Of a stretch of 64,000 bases of DNA, positions 20,318-29,697 are shown piece by piece. The position numbers and the translations under genes are program-made. This DNA comes from Chlamydia trachomatis (GTDB lineage: Bacteria; Chlamydiota; Chlamydiia; Chlamydiales; 2-12-FULL-49-11): NCBI GenBank assembly GCA_945872565.1, contig CAMBZN010000006.1, forward strand, positions 1 to 64,000, in the 5' to 3' direction. How positions within the stretch are numbered: the stretch's first letter is position 1; each line of letters begins with the position of its first letter. The notes under the pieces were generated by a model that worked only from the letters and a program-made list of their open reading frames with translations, did no database searches and was not told where the DNA came from.

Positions 20318-21040
20318 ATGGCTATTGACTATAATTTATTCCCTATGGGAAGAAGAGCTATCTATTATGATACGGAAACAACAGGTCTTAAGTCAGATAC
20401 AGACCGTATTATTGAAATTGCTGCCTATGATGCTACTGAAAAAACTTCCCTTTGCACTTTTGTCAATCCAGGAATACCCATTCCTTCTGAATCCACACAA
20501 ATCACTGGAATCACTGACGATATGGTTAAAAACGCCCCTGATTTTAAGACAGCTGCTGAAATGTTTGTAGAATTCTGCAAGGGAGAGGTTGTACTAATTG
20601 CCCATAACAATGATAACTTTGACAAGCATTTCCTTGTGGCAGAATTTGCTCGGGCGGGGGTAAAGCTTCCAAACTATCCTTACATAGATACATTAAAATG
20701 GGCAAGGAAGTACAGACCTGATCTTCCTAAATTTTCCCTCCAATACCTAAGAGAAATTTATGGAGTTCCGGCAGCAAATGCCCACAGGGCACTGGATGAT
20801 GTATTGGTCATGAAAGAAGTTTTTGAAAAAATGACAGGTGATCTTACTATTGAGGATATTTTTATTCTTATGAATAAAAAGGAGGGTCCTATCACACAAA
20901 TGCCCTTTGGCAAGCATCGAGGAGTTGCTTTAGAAAAAGTTCCAAAGGCATATCTTACTTGGCTCTTTAAATCTGGCGCACTTGATAAAGACGACAATTC
21001 TCATCTAAAAGAGACTTTATCTAAATTATCCTTAATTTAA
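20318..21040 (+). CDS. DnaQ/DEDDh 3'-5' exonuclease with C-terminal DUF3820-like domain
   Basis: YYDTETTG, HNNDNFDKHF, HRALDD; C-terminal MPFGKHRGVALEKVPKAYLTWL. Confidence 0.9.
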   Translation: MAIDYNLFPMGRRAIYYDTETTGLKSDTDRIIEIAAYDATEKTSLCTFVNPGIPIPSESTQITGITDDMVKNAPDFKTAAEMFVEFCKGEVVLIAHNNDNFDKHFLVAEFARAGVKLPNYPYIDTLKWARKYRPDLPKFSLQYLREIYGVPAANAHRALDDVLVMKEVFEKMTGDLTIEDIFILMNKKEGPITQMPFGKHRGVALEKVPKAYLTWLFKSGALDKDDNSHLKETLSKLSLI

Positions 21041-22806
21041 ACCATCTCAAGTTTAGAAGCATCCCACATCGAGGCAAATCCCGGGGCATTTTCGAGCACT
21101 TCCGAAAGAGTTCCAAAGCAAACCACTTTACCATGTTCTAGAAACAATATTCGATCGGCGTGTAGTATGGTAGATAGTCTATGGGCAACAATTACTTGGG
21201 TGATTTCTCCTTTCATATTCTTTAGCGCTAAAGAAACCATTTTTTCACTCACTGCATCTAAAGATGATGTTGCCTCATCAAGAAGTAATATAGAAGGGTT
21301 GCGAAGCAATGCCCTTGCTATTGCAAGCCTTTGCTTTTGCCCTCCTGATAAATTTTTTCCCATCTCTTCAATAATTGTGTCATAGCCATCTTTTAAACCG
21401 GTGATAAAGTCGTGTATACATGCTTTTGTAGTGGCTTTGATCATGTCGTATTCTGAAACATCTGCATCAAAAATGAGATTGGCTTTAATTGTGTCATTAA
21501 AGAAAAATGGCTCTTGAGTGACTACACCAAATTGATTTCTTAACGACTCTAATGAAATATCCTTAATGGAAATGCCATCAAAATAAATTTCTCCGCTGTC
21601 GATGTTATATAGGTTGGAAAAAAGCTTTAAAAGGGTGGATTTTCCCGAACCTGTTGCCCCTGCAATTGCAAGCACCTCCCCTTTTTTTAAAGAAAAAGAG
21701 ATCGCATCTAAAATGATGGTACTATTATAGCCAAACGTTACTTTATCAAATACAATTTCACTTGTAAAATTTTTCTGTAAAGAAACTCCCCCTCGAATAT
21801 GCTCCGATTGATTTCCCATAATATCAAAGATTCTTTTAGCAGCAACTACTCCCTTTTGCACATTAGCATTTTCTTCCGAAAATTGTTTAAATGGCTGATA
21901 GAGCATGTTCAAAACACCACAATAAACGAACAAATCAGGAAAGCTAATATGTAAAAGATGAATTCCTATGTATAAAATACAAACAAACATAAGCGTCATC
22001 ACAAAATGGGTAATTGGCCGTGTCATCATGTCATATTTTTGAATTTTTTCATCAAAAGCAACCATCATGGCATTTTCTTGGGTGTATTTTTTTACTGAGT
22101 ACTTCTCAAGTTGAAAGGCCTTTATGGTAAAGATACCAGATAAATGATCAATGATTACTGAAGTAAATGATTCTTGCTTTTGCTGCATAGAACCGGCGGT
22201 TTTTCGAATTTTTTTAGTAATCCATTTTAAAGGGACCACCACAATAGGAATTCCTATAAAAAGTACTAAAGTAAGCTGGTATGACAAATATATACATATG
22301 CAAAGAGTTGATGTTACTATAAAAGGCATATGAATATAGTTTGTTACAAAAGAATTAAACGATAGCGCTACTTGGTTTGCATCAGTAATCACTCTTGTGG
22401 ATAATTTTCCCCTATCGTACTTTGAAAAAAAAGCAAGGGGGAGGGTTTGTAAATGGGCAAAACATTGATTTCTTAAATCCCTACATATTCGTACTGCCAA
22501 AATTTTTGTTAGGTACTTACTGGTAAAAAGAGCAATTGCTTTACAAAGTCCTACAAAAATAAAAAGAATCACAATTGAAAAAAAGGCATCACTGTCTAAT
22601 CCAAAAATTTCTTGAAAAAATTGAATCACCCTTGAAATCACCCCACTTTTATCCCCAACGAACTGACCACCGCTTTTGGCTATTGCTCCAAAAACAACCA
22701 CTTCCAATTGATTAAAAACGGTAAGGGCAATTAAAGCGAAAATGGAGGTGATAAATAAATTAAGGTGATTTTTTACACGAAATAAAGCAGCAAACAAATC
22801 CTTCAT
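21037..22806 (-). CDS. ABC exporter, MsbA-like (fused TMD-NBD)
   Basis: GATGSGKST, LSGGQKQR, LLDEATSSLD; N-terminal TM region. Confidence 0.93.
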   Translation of the reverse strand: MKDLFAALFRVKNHLNLFITSIFALIALTVFNQLEVVVFGAIAKSGGQFVGDKSGVISRVIQFFQEIFGLDSDAFFSIVILFIFVGLCKAIALFTSKYLTKILAVRICRDLRNQCFAHLQTLPLAFFSKYDRGKLSTRVITDANQVALSFNSFVTNYIHMPFIVTSTLCICIYLSYQLTLVLFIGIPIVVVPLKWITKKIRKTAGSMQQKQESFTSVIIDHLSGIFTIKAFQLEKYSVKKYTQENAMMVAFDEKIQKYDMMTRPITHFVMTLMFVCILYIGIHLLHISFPDLFVYCGVLNMLYQPFKQFSEENANVQKGVVAAKRIFDIMGNQSEHIRGGVSLQKNFTSEIVFDKVTFGYNSTIILDAISFSLKKGEVLAIAGATGSGKSTLLKLFSNLYNIDSGEIYFDGISIKDISLESLRNQFGVVTQEPFFFNDTIKANLIFDADVSEYDMIKATTKACIHDFITGLKDGYDTIIEEMGKNLSGGQKQRLAIARALLRNPSILLLDEATSSLDAVSEKMVSLALKNMKGEITQVIVAHRLSTILHADRILFLEHGKVVCFGTLSEVLENAPGFASMWDASKLEMV

Positions 22807-22830
22807 ACAAAAATTATACCAGAAGGCCCC

Positions 22831-23646
22831 TTAAAAAGAGCGATATTTTTTAGCTCTATTATACATAAGGCGATCAATGGGGGTTGATTCAAGTTCTTCA
22901 ATAGCTGCTATGATTTCTTTTTTGATTTGAGCATAAACCATCCCCTTATTTTCGTGAAAGCCACCTCTGCCTTCATTGATGATTATATCTATCATCGAAA
23001 ACGACAACAAATCCTCAGACTGCATCTTTAATTGGTCTGCAGCAACACCGCTTTTTAAAGAATCATTCCACAAAATTGCAGCACAACCCTCTGGTGATAT
23101 CACTGAGTAATAGGCATGTTCAAGCATTAACACTTTATCTGCAACAGCAATTCCAAGAGCTCCCCCAGAGCACCCTTCTGAAAGAATAAGAGAAATAATA
23201 GGAGTTTTTATACCAGAAATTTCAAATAAATTATTAGCAATAGCTCTTGCCTGACCACGCCTTTCAGCATCAATTCCTGGGTATGCACCTGGCGTATCAA
23301 TAATTGAAACAACCGGTAAATGAAACTTACTAGCAAGTTTGATCAAACGGAGTGCTTTTCTATATCCTTCAGGGAGCATCATCCCGTAGTTGTGCTTGGA
23401 TCGAGTTTTAGTGTCTTCCCCTTTTTCCTGAGCAAGGATGACAACTTTTTTCTCTCCGATTTCACAAATTCCACAGGTTAAAGCGGGGTCATCGCCATAG
23501 AGCCGATCTCCGTGGAGCTGCTCAAAATTGGTGCAAATGTGACGTAAAACCTCAAGCGCTTTTGGACGGTTTGGGTGCCTTGCTAAATAGACTCTTTCGA
23601 TCGAAGATGTTAGATTAGTTTTTTTTACAGAAGATTTTACTTGCAC
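22831..23646 (-). CDS. accA: Acetyl-CoA carboxylase carboxyltransferase alpha subunit
   Basis: RHPNRPKALEVLRHICTNFEQLHGDRLYGDDPA... Confidence 0.95.
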   Translation of the reverse strand: MQVKSSVKKTNLTSSIERVYLARHPNRPKALEVLRHICTNFEQLHGDRLYGDDPALTCGICEIGEKKVVILAQEKGEDTKTRSKHNYGMMLPEGYRKALRLIKLASKFHLPVVSIIDTPGAYPGIDAERRGQARAIANNLFEISGIKTPIISLILSEGCSGGALGIAVADKVLMLEHAYYSVISPEGCAAILWNDSLKSGVAADQLKMQSEDLLSFSMIDIIINEGRGGFHENKGMVYAQIKKEIIAAIEELESTPIDRLMYNRAKKYRSF

Positions 23647-24550
23647 TATCTAATTCCTTTACAATTTCAACAACTGTTGGTCTTGTGATGATAATTGAAA
23701 ACAGTTCTTTGATATCTTCTGCAGACAATCGAATACACCCATTGCTCTCATATTTTCCTAACAGGGATAGGTCTTCACTATATTTTTTTGTTTCTTCATT
23801 AAAAACAAGAGGTAATCCGTGAAGTCCATACCCCTTTGCACTATCAGTGCAATTTTCTAATTCTTCAGAAAAAGGAACCCATCTGTTTCCAAATATCTCT
23901 ACAGCGTTTCTTTTTTGGTTATCAAAATAGGTAACTGAATCGGGTGTATATACTGCAACTTTCGGCCCTAATTTATACTTTCCAAGGGGCGTTAAAGATC
24001 CTGATGGAGAGTAAGCATCTTTTTTTCCAGGGGAAACTTTGTATTGCTTCACAAGGACTTTTTCTGCAGTGTCTTCATCGATATAAGAAAAAAAAAGAGT
24101 GCATTTTGAAAGGTCAAGAAGCAAATGAAAGCTAATATTTTTTTCAGGGTTTAAAACATTGAATTGATCCCCAGGAGAAACTTTTTGGAGATCATAGTCT
24201 GTTTTACCATTTAAACTTCGTGCGATAAAATGCCTTGATGTTTCATATTTACTTGCATAATCGGAAATCCAGGCCGGTCTACCATTTAACCAAGGCACTC
24301 GACTTGTGTAGGTAATTGTCTCAACAATTGGAAATTTTTGCACCCCTTTTGAAAAGAATCTGTAAATTTGATCCTGACATTCGGTTTCTTCAGCAGAATC
24401 TTCTGATTTACTAAGAACAACTTGTGATTTTACATTGGTTTCAGTTACTACACTTTCACTTTTGCCCGTCTGTTCCTTTTTGTAAACCATAAAAGCGATG
24501 GAAAAAAGCAGTACTATTGAAAAATATAAGAACATCCTTTTTGAAATCAC
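23615..24550 (-). CDS. L,D-transpeptidase (YkuD/ErfK family)
   Basis: N-terminal TM; GLHG...SNGCIRLS catalytic signature; HHPred-style call not run. Confidence 0.88.
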   Translation of the reverse strand: MISKRMFLYFSIVLLFSIAFMVYKKEQTGKSESVVTETNVKSQVVLSKSEDSAEETECQDQIYRFFSKGVQKFPIVETITYTSRVPWLNGRPAWISDYASKYETSRHFIARSLNGKTDYDLQKVSPGDQFNVLNPEKNISFHLLLDLSKCTLFFSYIDEDTAEKVLVKQYKVSPGKKDAYSPSGSLTPLGKYKLGPKVAVYTPDSVTYFDNQKRNAVEIFGNRWVPFSEELENCTDSAKGYGLHGLPLVFNEETKKYSEDLSLLGKYESNGCIRLSAEDIKELFSIIITRPTVVEIVKELDSASKIFCKKN

Positions 24551-24598
24551 AAAAAACTCCCCTTTTTATACCTATACTAAAACAAAAAGTTGTTTTAA

Positions 24599-25951
24599 TC
24601 AATCCATAACGAAATCAATTCTTAAAGGATCATCTGAACAAAAAGGGAAAGAGAGGAGAAAATCACTGTTAAAGAAAAACTCCCCACCACCAAGTGGGAT
24701 GATTTCCACATCCATAGAATCTTTAGTTAAAATTTGGATTCGAGAATCGGAAAGGATCAGCTCAATTTTTGATGTATGCACTAAGGCTCTTTCCAATCCA
24801 CCGCAATGAATTTGTTTCTTTTCTGTTTGTATTGCTCCGGCTCTTACAAAAAACACCAAAGAGAGCGGCTCTTCTTTTTTTTCAGACCAAATAAAGGACT
24901 CTATTGAAAATTTTGCTTTCTCTACATGAACCTTAGAATGGATCCAATGATGTCCATAATCTGAGTCTGATTTTACCCTATTCCACATACACACAGCGTT
25001 TCCTTGAACTAAAGCGTCGGGACATATCGGAGGACTTAATCCATAAGTATCATTTTTTCCAAGAGGGAGCAGATGCGGGCCAAATGATGGAATAAGTATT
25101 TTTCCTTGAAAGCTTACAGTTGCTATGCCAATTTTAGTTTGAGAGGTAGATCTGTAGCTAAAGCCTTCTGTATTGATAAGAATACAACCCTCCAAGAGGC
25201 TATGTTTTGATTCTCTTTTTTCTATTGAATGAGCAAAAGCCGGTGCATTTTTTAACACCCTACAAAGCAATCGATTTTCAACATCAAGAGTTTGAAACAG
25301 CCCCCCTTCAAAAGGATCAAGCTTGTGCAACTTATTCGAAAGTGATCCTTGAGCTGCTACAGTTTGATAAAGAGACATTAAAACAAATACTGAAACTCTC
25401 AACCCATCTTTATTATATTCGCCCCCATTGAGTAAAAACAAAACATCAAGCTCTGCGTCTTCTGTCATAAAAGAGTAGATAAGCTCAGCTATTTGACAAC
25501 CCCTTTCGAATTCTTCTGGATCTTCTAAAAAAATTCCTACAAATAAAGCAAGAGATCCAAATTTAGCAAGCTCCTCTAGTGAGGAAAGATTTTCGCCATA
25601 AGAGAATTTCTTTATTTCCCTTTTTACATAGGTTTTGCTGCCAGTCAACACCTTAGCAAATGAATATTTTTTATACGCTAAAATATCGGTAAAACGTTGA
25701 AGATCGAGGCTGTCAAGGTCCATTTCAATAAGCGTTAAAGCACTGTTTAGTTTATTTAATTCTTCAAAAGGAGATAAATAATGAACCATTGAAAGTAAGT
25801 AGACCTCTTCAATTAAGTCATAGATATTAGACAACGTAGTAAGTGCATCTAGCGGCTCCTGCAGATCTTCTGCTTTGATTAACTTTCCATCTATAAACAA
25901 AGTTAAAAGCGCTTTGGTAGAGAGATTGCTTTGAGCAAATTCTAATGTCAT
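24599..25951 (-). CDS. Conserved chlamydial hypothetical protein (CT266-like position)
   Basis: Start refined to MTLEFAQSN; lies between accA block and HU gene as in Chlamydia trachomatis. Confidence 0.7.
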   Translation of the reverse strand: MTLEFAQSNLSTKALLTLFIDGKLIKAEDLQEPLDALTTLSNIYDLIEEVYLLSMVHYLSPFEELNKLNSALTLIEMDLDSLDLQRFTDILAYKKYSFAKVLTGSKTYVKREIKKFSYGENLSSLEELAKFGSLALFVGIFLEDPEEFERGCQIAELIYSFMTEDAELDVLFLLNGGEYNKDGLRVSVFVLMSLYQTVAAQGSLSNKLHKLDPFEGGLFQTLDVENRLLCRVLKNAPAFAHSIEKRESKHSLLEGCILINTEGFSYRSTSQTKIGIATVSFQGKILIPSFGPHLLPLGKNDTYGLSPPICPDALVQGNAVCMWNRVKSDSDYGHHWIHSKVHVEKAKFSIESFIWSEKKEEPLSLVFFVRAGAIQTEKKQIHCGGLERALVHTSKIELILSDSRIQILTKDSMDVEIIPLGGGEFFFNSDFLLSFPFCSDDPLRIDFVMD

Positions 25952-26045
25952 ATTGATCCTTATATAAAAAATAGGAGCAAATTTCTTTGCTCCTAGTAAC
26001 ACTATCAAAAAGAGTTCTTTTTATCTACAATGTTTATATAGTCGA

Positions 26046-26351
26046 TTAAACCATTGCTGATTCTTCGCTCTCTACTACTTGTCTCATTTTCTTACCAGCT
26101 GTAAATTTTACCGCCTGTCTTTCTGGAATTACAATAGCAATGCCTGCATTTTTTGGATTTCTTCCTATTTTTTGTTTTCTTGTTACAACTTCAAATACCC
26201 CAAAATCACGAAACTCTAAACGATTCCCTTCTGAAAGGCAATCAGTAATTGAATCTAAAAATGCCTGTACAATCAATCTCACTTCATTTGGATGATGATT
26301 TGTACTTGAAGCAATTTTTGTTATCAATTGTTTTTTTGTTTTAGTTGTCAT
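26046..26351 (-). CDS. HU/IHF family DNA-binding protein
   Basis: LEFRDFGVFEVVTRKQKIGRNPKN. Confidence 0.95.
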   Translation of the reverse strand: MTTKTKKQLITKIASSTNHHPNEVRLIVQAFLDSITDCLSEGNRLEFRDFGVFEVVTRKQKIGRNPKNAGIAIVIPERQAVKFTAGKKMRQVVESEESAMV

Positions 26352-26579
26352 ATTCTAAATCTCCTTTTTTGCTCTTACCATATTCACCGATGATAAAAAT
26401 GTGTTTCTCTACAGAAACCGTTCATAAAACAGAAAATTTGCTAGTTCATTTTTCAGCAAACCTTCTAACTGTAGATCTTTTATCTCATTAGAAAGATATA
26501 GTACTTTTTTTACAAGAAAAGAGTTAAAAAAAATTTCGAAATAGGCAAAAAATGAGTTTTTTTTGAATAAATAGGGAAA

Positions 26580-27845
26580 TTAGTTAATCTGAACGACTAA
26601 TGATTTCTTTTTTCCACTGCTTAGCAGGAGTAAATTTCCCTCTAACAAATCACTTTCTTGAATTGTGAGAGTAGTATCTTCTACACGAACACGATTGAGA
26701 TAAGCACCATTATTTTGCACAAGTTTTCTTGCTTCCCCTTTAGAAGGCAATAAACCACTTTTACAAAGAAGATCTAAATATAAGACTCCTATTACCTCTT
26801 TTTTCTCTAAAGTGATTGTAGGAAGACTTGATAAACTTGCCTTTAGCGCTTGTGCGTTGATTTGATCACTTCCAATTGCCATTGCCTCTGTAGCAGCTTT
26901 TGCTTCGAGTAACCCTTGGTTACCATGGACGTACAGGGTTAGACTCTCTGCTAAAATCCGTTGCAAATGGAACGGTTCTAATTGCCCTTCCCTATATTGC
27001 TTATCTAGTTCTGCAATTTCCTCAAGTGGGATAAAAGTACATTTTTTTAGCAGCGAAATCATGTCGGCATCGGGAAATTTTACAATATGCTGATAAAATT
27101 GAAACGGGGATAAACATTCTTTATCCAGCCAAATAGCGCCCTCCTCACTTTTGCCAAATTTTTTTCCATCACTTCGAGTGAGCAGCGGAAAAACAAACCC
27201 ATAAACACTTTTTCCTAATCTTTTTCTTGTGTACTCAATACCGGCAGTAATATTTCCATACTGATCGCTTCCACCTATTTGTAATTCCACGTTATGAGTT
27301 GAAAATAAATGGTAAAAATCGTGAGCTTGTAATAACTGATAACTGAATTCAGTAAAACTCATCCCTTCCTGAGAATTAACCCTTGTTCGAACACTTTCTT
27401 TTCCTAGCATAGGTCCTAATCGAAATTGTTTGCCCACATCTCTTAAAAAATGGACTACGTTCATCCCATTGTACCAGCTAGAATTATTTACTATGATGGG
27501 CATTGTGTCTTTATTTTGAAAATCTAGGCAAGAGCGGATGGATTTTTCAATTCTTAAAATATTGTCTTGCACCACCTCTTCTGTTAAAAGAGGTCTTTCT
27601 ACACTTTTTCCAGAAGGGTCGCCTATCATTGCAGTGGTTCCACCGATAACAATAACGGGTCTATGCCCAAAGTCTTGAAACATTTTTAAAACAATTAGAC
27701 CAAGTAAATTTCCCAGGTGAAGAGATACTGCTGTTGGATCGATACCTAGATAAACATTTCTTGGTGTTTGTAAAAATTCATCAAGTGTTGAAGAACTTTC
27801 TTCTTCAACCAAGCCCCGATCTTTTAAATAGGAATAAATACCCAC
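26580..27845 (-). CDS. tyrS: Tyrosyl-tRNA synthetase
   Basis: HLGN (HIGH), KFGKSEEG (KMSKS-like), C-terminal S4 domain. Confidence 0.96.
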   Translation of the reverse strand: MGIYSYLKDRGLVEEESSSTLDEFLQTPRNVYLGIDPTAVSLHLGNLLGLIVLKMFQDFGHRPVIVIGGTTAMIGDPSGKSVERPLLTEEVVQDNILRIEKSIRSCLDFQNKDTMPIIVNNSSWYNGMNVVHFLRDVGKQFRLGPMLGKESVRTRVNSQEGMSFTEFSYQLLQAHDFYHLFSTHNVELQIGGSDQYGNITAGIEYTRKRLGKSVYGFVFPLLTRSDGKKFGKSEEGAIWLDKECLSPFQFYQHIVKFPDADMISLLKKCTFIPLEEIAELDKQYREGQLEPFHLQRILAESLTLYVHGNQGLLEAKAATEAMAIGSDQINAQALKASLSSLPTITLEKKEVIGVLYLDLLCKSGLLPSKGEARKLVQNNGAYLNRVRVEDTTLTIQESDLLEGNLLLLSSGKKKSLVVQIN

Positions 27846-27859
27846 AACGTCCTTTTTGT

Positions 27860-28123
27860 CTACTGATTGTCGATTGAGTCAGCGATTTTTTGCAATTTTG
27901 AGCTCATTTTTGCTGTATTTTTATTACCATCGAATAAAGAAATGGATTTTTCTTTTAAAACAACACGGCTATTTGCGTGTTTAGAAATCCATCGCTCGAT
28001 CTCATCTGCTTTTTTTCCAAGAGCTTCTTCTGTTACCTTCTTATCAAGCATTCCTAGACGCTTTTGAAGTTTATTTCTCGCTCTTATTGTTTTTTCAGTT
28101 TCTTCGGCTAAATTATCTTTCAC
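27860..28123 (-). CDS. Small hypothetical protein, coiled-coil-like, directly upstream of tyrS
   Basis: 87-aa ORF, GGAGGT RBS upstream. Confidence 0.7.
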   Translation of the reverse strand: MKDNLAEETEKTIRARNKLQKRLGMLDKKVTEEALGKKADEIERWISKHANSRVVLKEKSISLFDGNKNTAKMSSKLQKIADSIDNQ

Positions 28124-28261
28124 GTATACCTCCGCACGTCATCTAAATCCGTTACATGATAAGTCGAAAGTAAATAAAATACAAGAAATTTCTACTATTT
28201 AAAAATTTGTTACGCACCAACTCCCTTGCATGGAATGAAAAAATCTTTCATAGTAAAGAGT

Positions 28262-28942
28262 ATGAATGAAAATGAAAAAAAAGCAGCTGCCCTAGAGGCT
28301 TTAAAGTATGTTAAGGATAAGAGCGTTATAGGAGTTGGGACAGGATCAACCATTGAGCCATTCATAGAAGGGTTAAATGAGAAAGTAGAGCGAGAACATT
28401 TTGAGATATGGGCAATTCCTACCTCTACCCAAACAGGGCTCCTTCTTCATAAAAAGATTCATATTATTGATTGGTCTTTAAATCAAGTGATTGATATTTC
28501 GATAGATGGGGCAGATAAAGCCTCAAGAGATTTTTATTTGATCAAAGGTGGAGGTGGGGCGCTGCTTAGGGAAAAGTTTGTAGCCCTTAATTCTTTAAAA
28601 AACATCACCATCATAGATGAGTCAAAAATAGCAACTCCCCTGGAGGGCTTTCCCTTACCTGTTGAAATTGTATCTTTTGGGTATCAAAGCACCATCAGGC
28701 GCTTGAATGCAAAGGGATTTTATGGGTTGATTCGAATGAGGGGCAATGAGTTTTTTGTTACAGATAACCATAATTATATCTTTGATATAGATCTTCAAAG
28801 TCCTATTACAGATCCATTTAATTATCATACTACATTAAAAGCAATTCCTGGGGTTGTAGAAACAGGCCTTTTTCTCCAAACATCGGATATAATAATTATT
28901 GGCAAAAATGACCTTTCTGTGGATGTTTGGGAAAAAGAGTAG
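28262..28942 (+). CDS. rpiA: Ribose-5-phosphate isomerase A
   Basis: GVGTGSTIEPFI, DGADKASRDFYLIKGGGGALLREK. Confidence 0.95.
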   Translation: MNENEKKAAALEALKYVKDKSVIGVGTGSTIEPFIEGLNEKVEREHFEIWAIPTSTQTGLLLHKKIHIIDWSLNQVIDISIDGADKASRDFYLIKGGGGALLREKFVALNSLKNITIIDESKIATPLEGFPLPVEIVSFGYQSTIRRLNAKGFYGLIRMRGNEFFVTDNHNYIFDIDLQSPITDPFNYHTTLKAIPGVVETGLFLQTSDIIIIGKNDLSVDVWEKE

Positions 28943-29355
28943 ATATCGTGACTGAAAAAATGCATAAAACCACCTTTTCTAAGATTGTGCAAAGTGCTAA
29001 TTACAGCGCTTTTATACTTGAGGCTAACGGCAAGCAATTTGCAATCTATACAAAGCCTGATGCAGGCATTCATATTGAAAACATTTTAGGAAAAGTAGTC
29101 AGTCGCCCTCAAACCCATGAATTTATTGATACAGTGTTTACTGGGTTCGATATTTTGGTTGAAAAGGTGATTTTAACAGATGTAGTGGACAATGTGTACT
29201 ACTCAAAAATTCTTCTCCTTAAGAAAAGCGCAGGAAGGGAAGATATTTTAGAAATAGATGCAAGACCATCTGATTCTTTGCTTCTTGCATTAAAACATGA
29301 TACTGAGGTGCTATGTAGTCAAAAGGTGCTTGATGCATCCCCTGCCTACGTTTAG
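28927..29355 (+). CDS. Bifunctional nuclease family (DUF151) protein
   Basis: IDARPSDSLLLALKHDTEV signature. Confidence 0.88.
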   Translation: MGKRVDIVTEKMHKTTFSKIVQSANYSAFILEANGKQFAIYTKPDAGIHIENILGKVVSRPQTHEFIDTVFTGFDILVEKVILTDVVDNVYYSKILLLKKSAGREDILEIDARPSDSLLLALKHDTEVLCSQKVLDASPAYV

Positions 29356-29357
29356 AT

Positions 29358-29381
29358 TAGACCTCTTTCGAAAGATGTCTA
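29358..29381. repeat. 24-nt palindrome TAGACCTCTTTCGAAAGATGTCTA related to ends of the 14631-14705 element
   Basis: Direct reading; fills the gap between two convergent stop codons. Confidence 0.85.
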
Positions 29382-29666
29382 TTAATATTTCATGTGGAAT
29401 TTTAATTCAGCCAAATCAAGTAGCGTTTTTAAGCACTCTTTTGCGTCAATTCCAGTGACTTCTACATTCACTGTTGCTCCACATTCTGCAGCAAGCATCA
29501 TAATGCCTAATAATGATTTTCCATTAACAGTGAGAGGGCCATATTGAAGGGTAATATTGGACTTAAACTTTGCCAAGCACTTTACAATTTCTGTTGCAGG
29601 TCTTGTATGAAGTCCTTTGTCATTTTTTACTACAAAGAACTTTTTGATTGATTTTTTCCCAGTCAC
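29382..29666 (-). CDS. ptsH: Phosphocarrier protein HPr
   Basis: GLHTRPATEIVK active-site His; KSLLGIMML region. Confidence 0.93.
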   Translation of the reverse strand: MTGKKSIKKFFVVKNDKGLHTRPATEIVKCLAKFKSNITLQYGPLTVNGKSLLGIMMLAAECGATVNVEVTGIDAKECLKTLLDLAELKFHMKY

Positions 29667-29697
29667 TGTTTACTCCTTATGTAAAAGCTTATCACTT

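Noticed and set aside
20232-20570. Plus-strand 112-aa ORF in another frame of the exonuclease gene
   Set aside because: Out-of-frame with the clear DEDDh exonuclease starting at 20318.
27590-27605. AAAAGAGGTCTTT in tyrS as a third copy of the 14631 element end
   Set aside because: Inside conserved coding sequence, only a partial match; likely chance.
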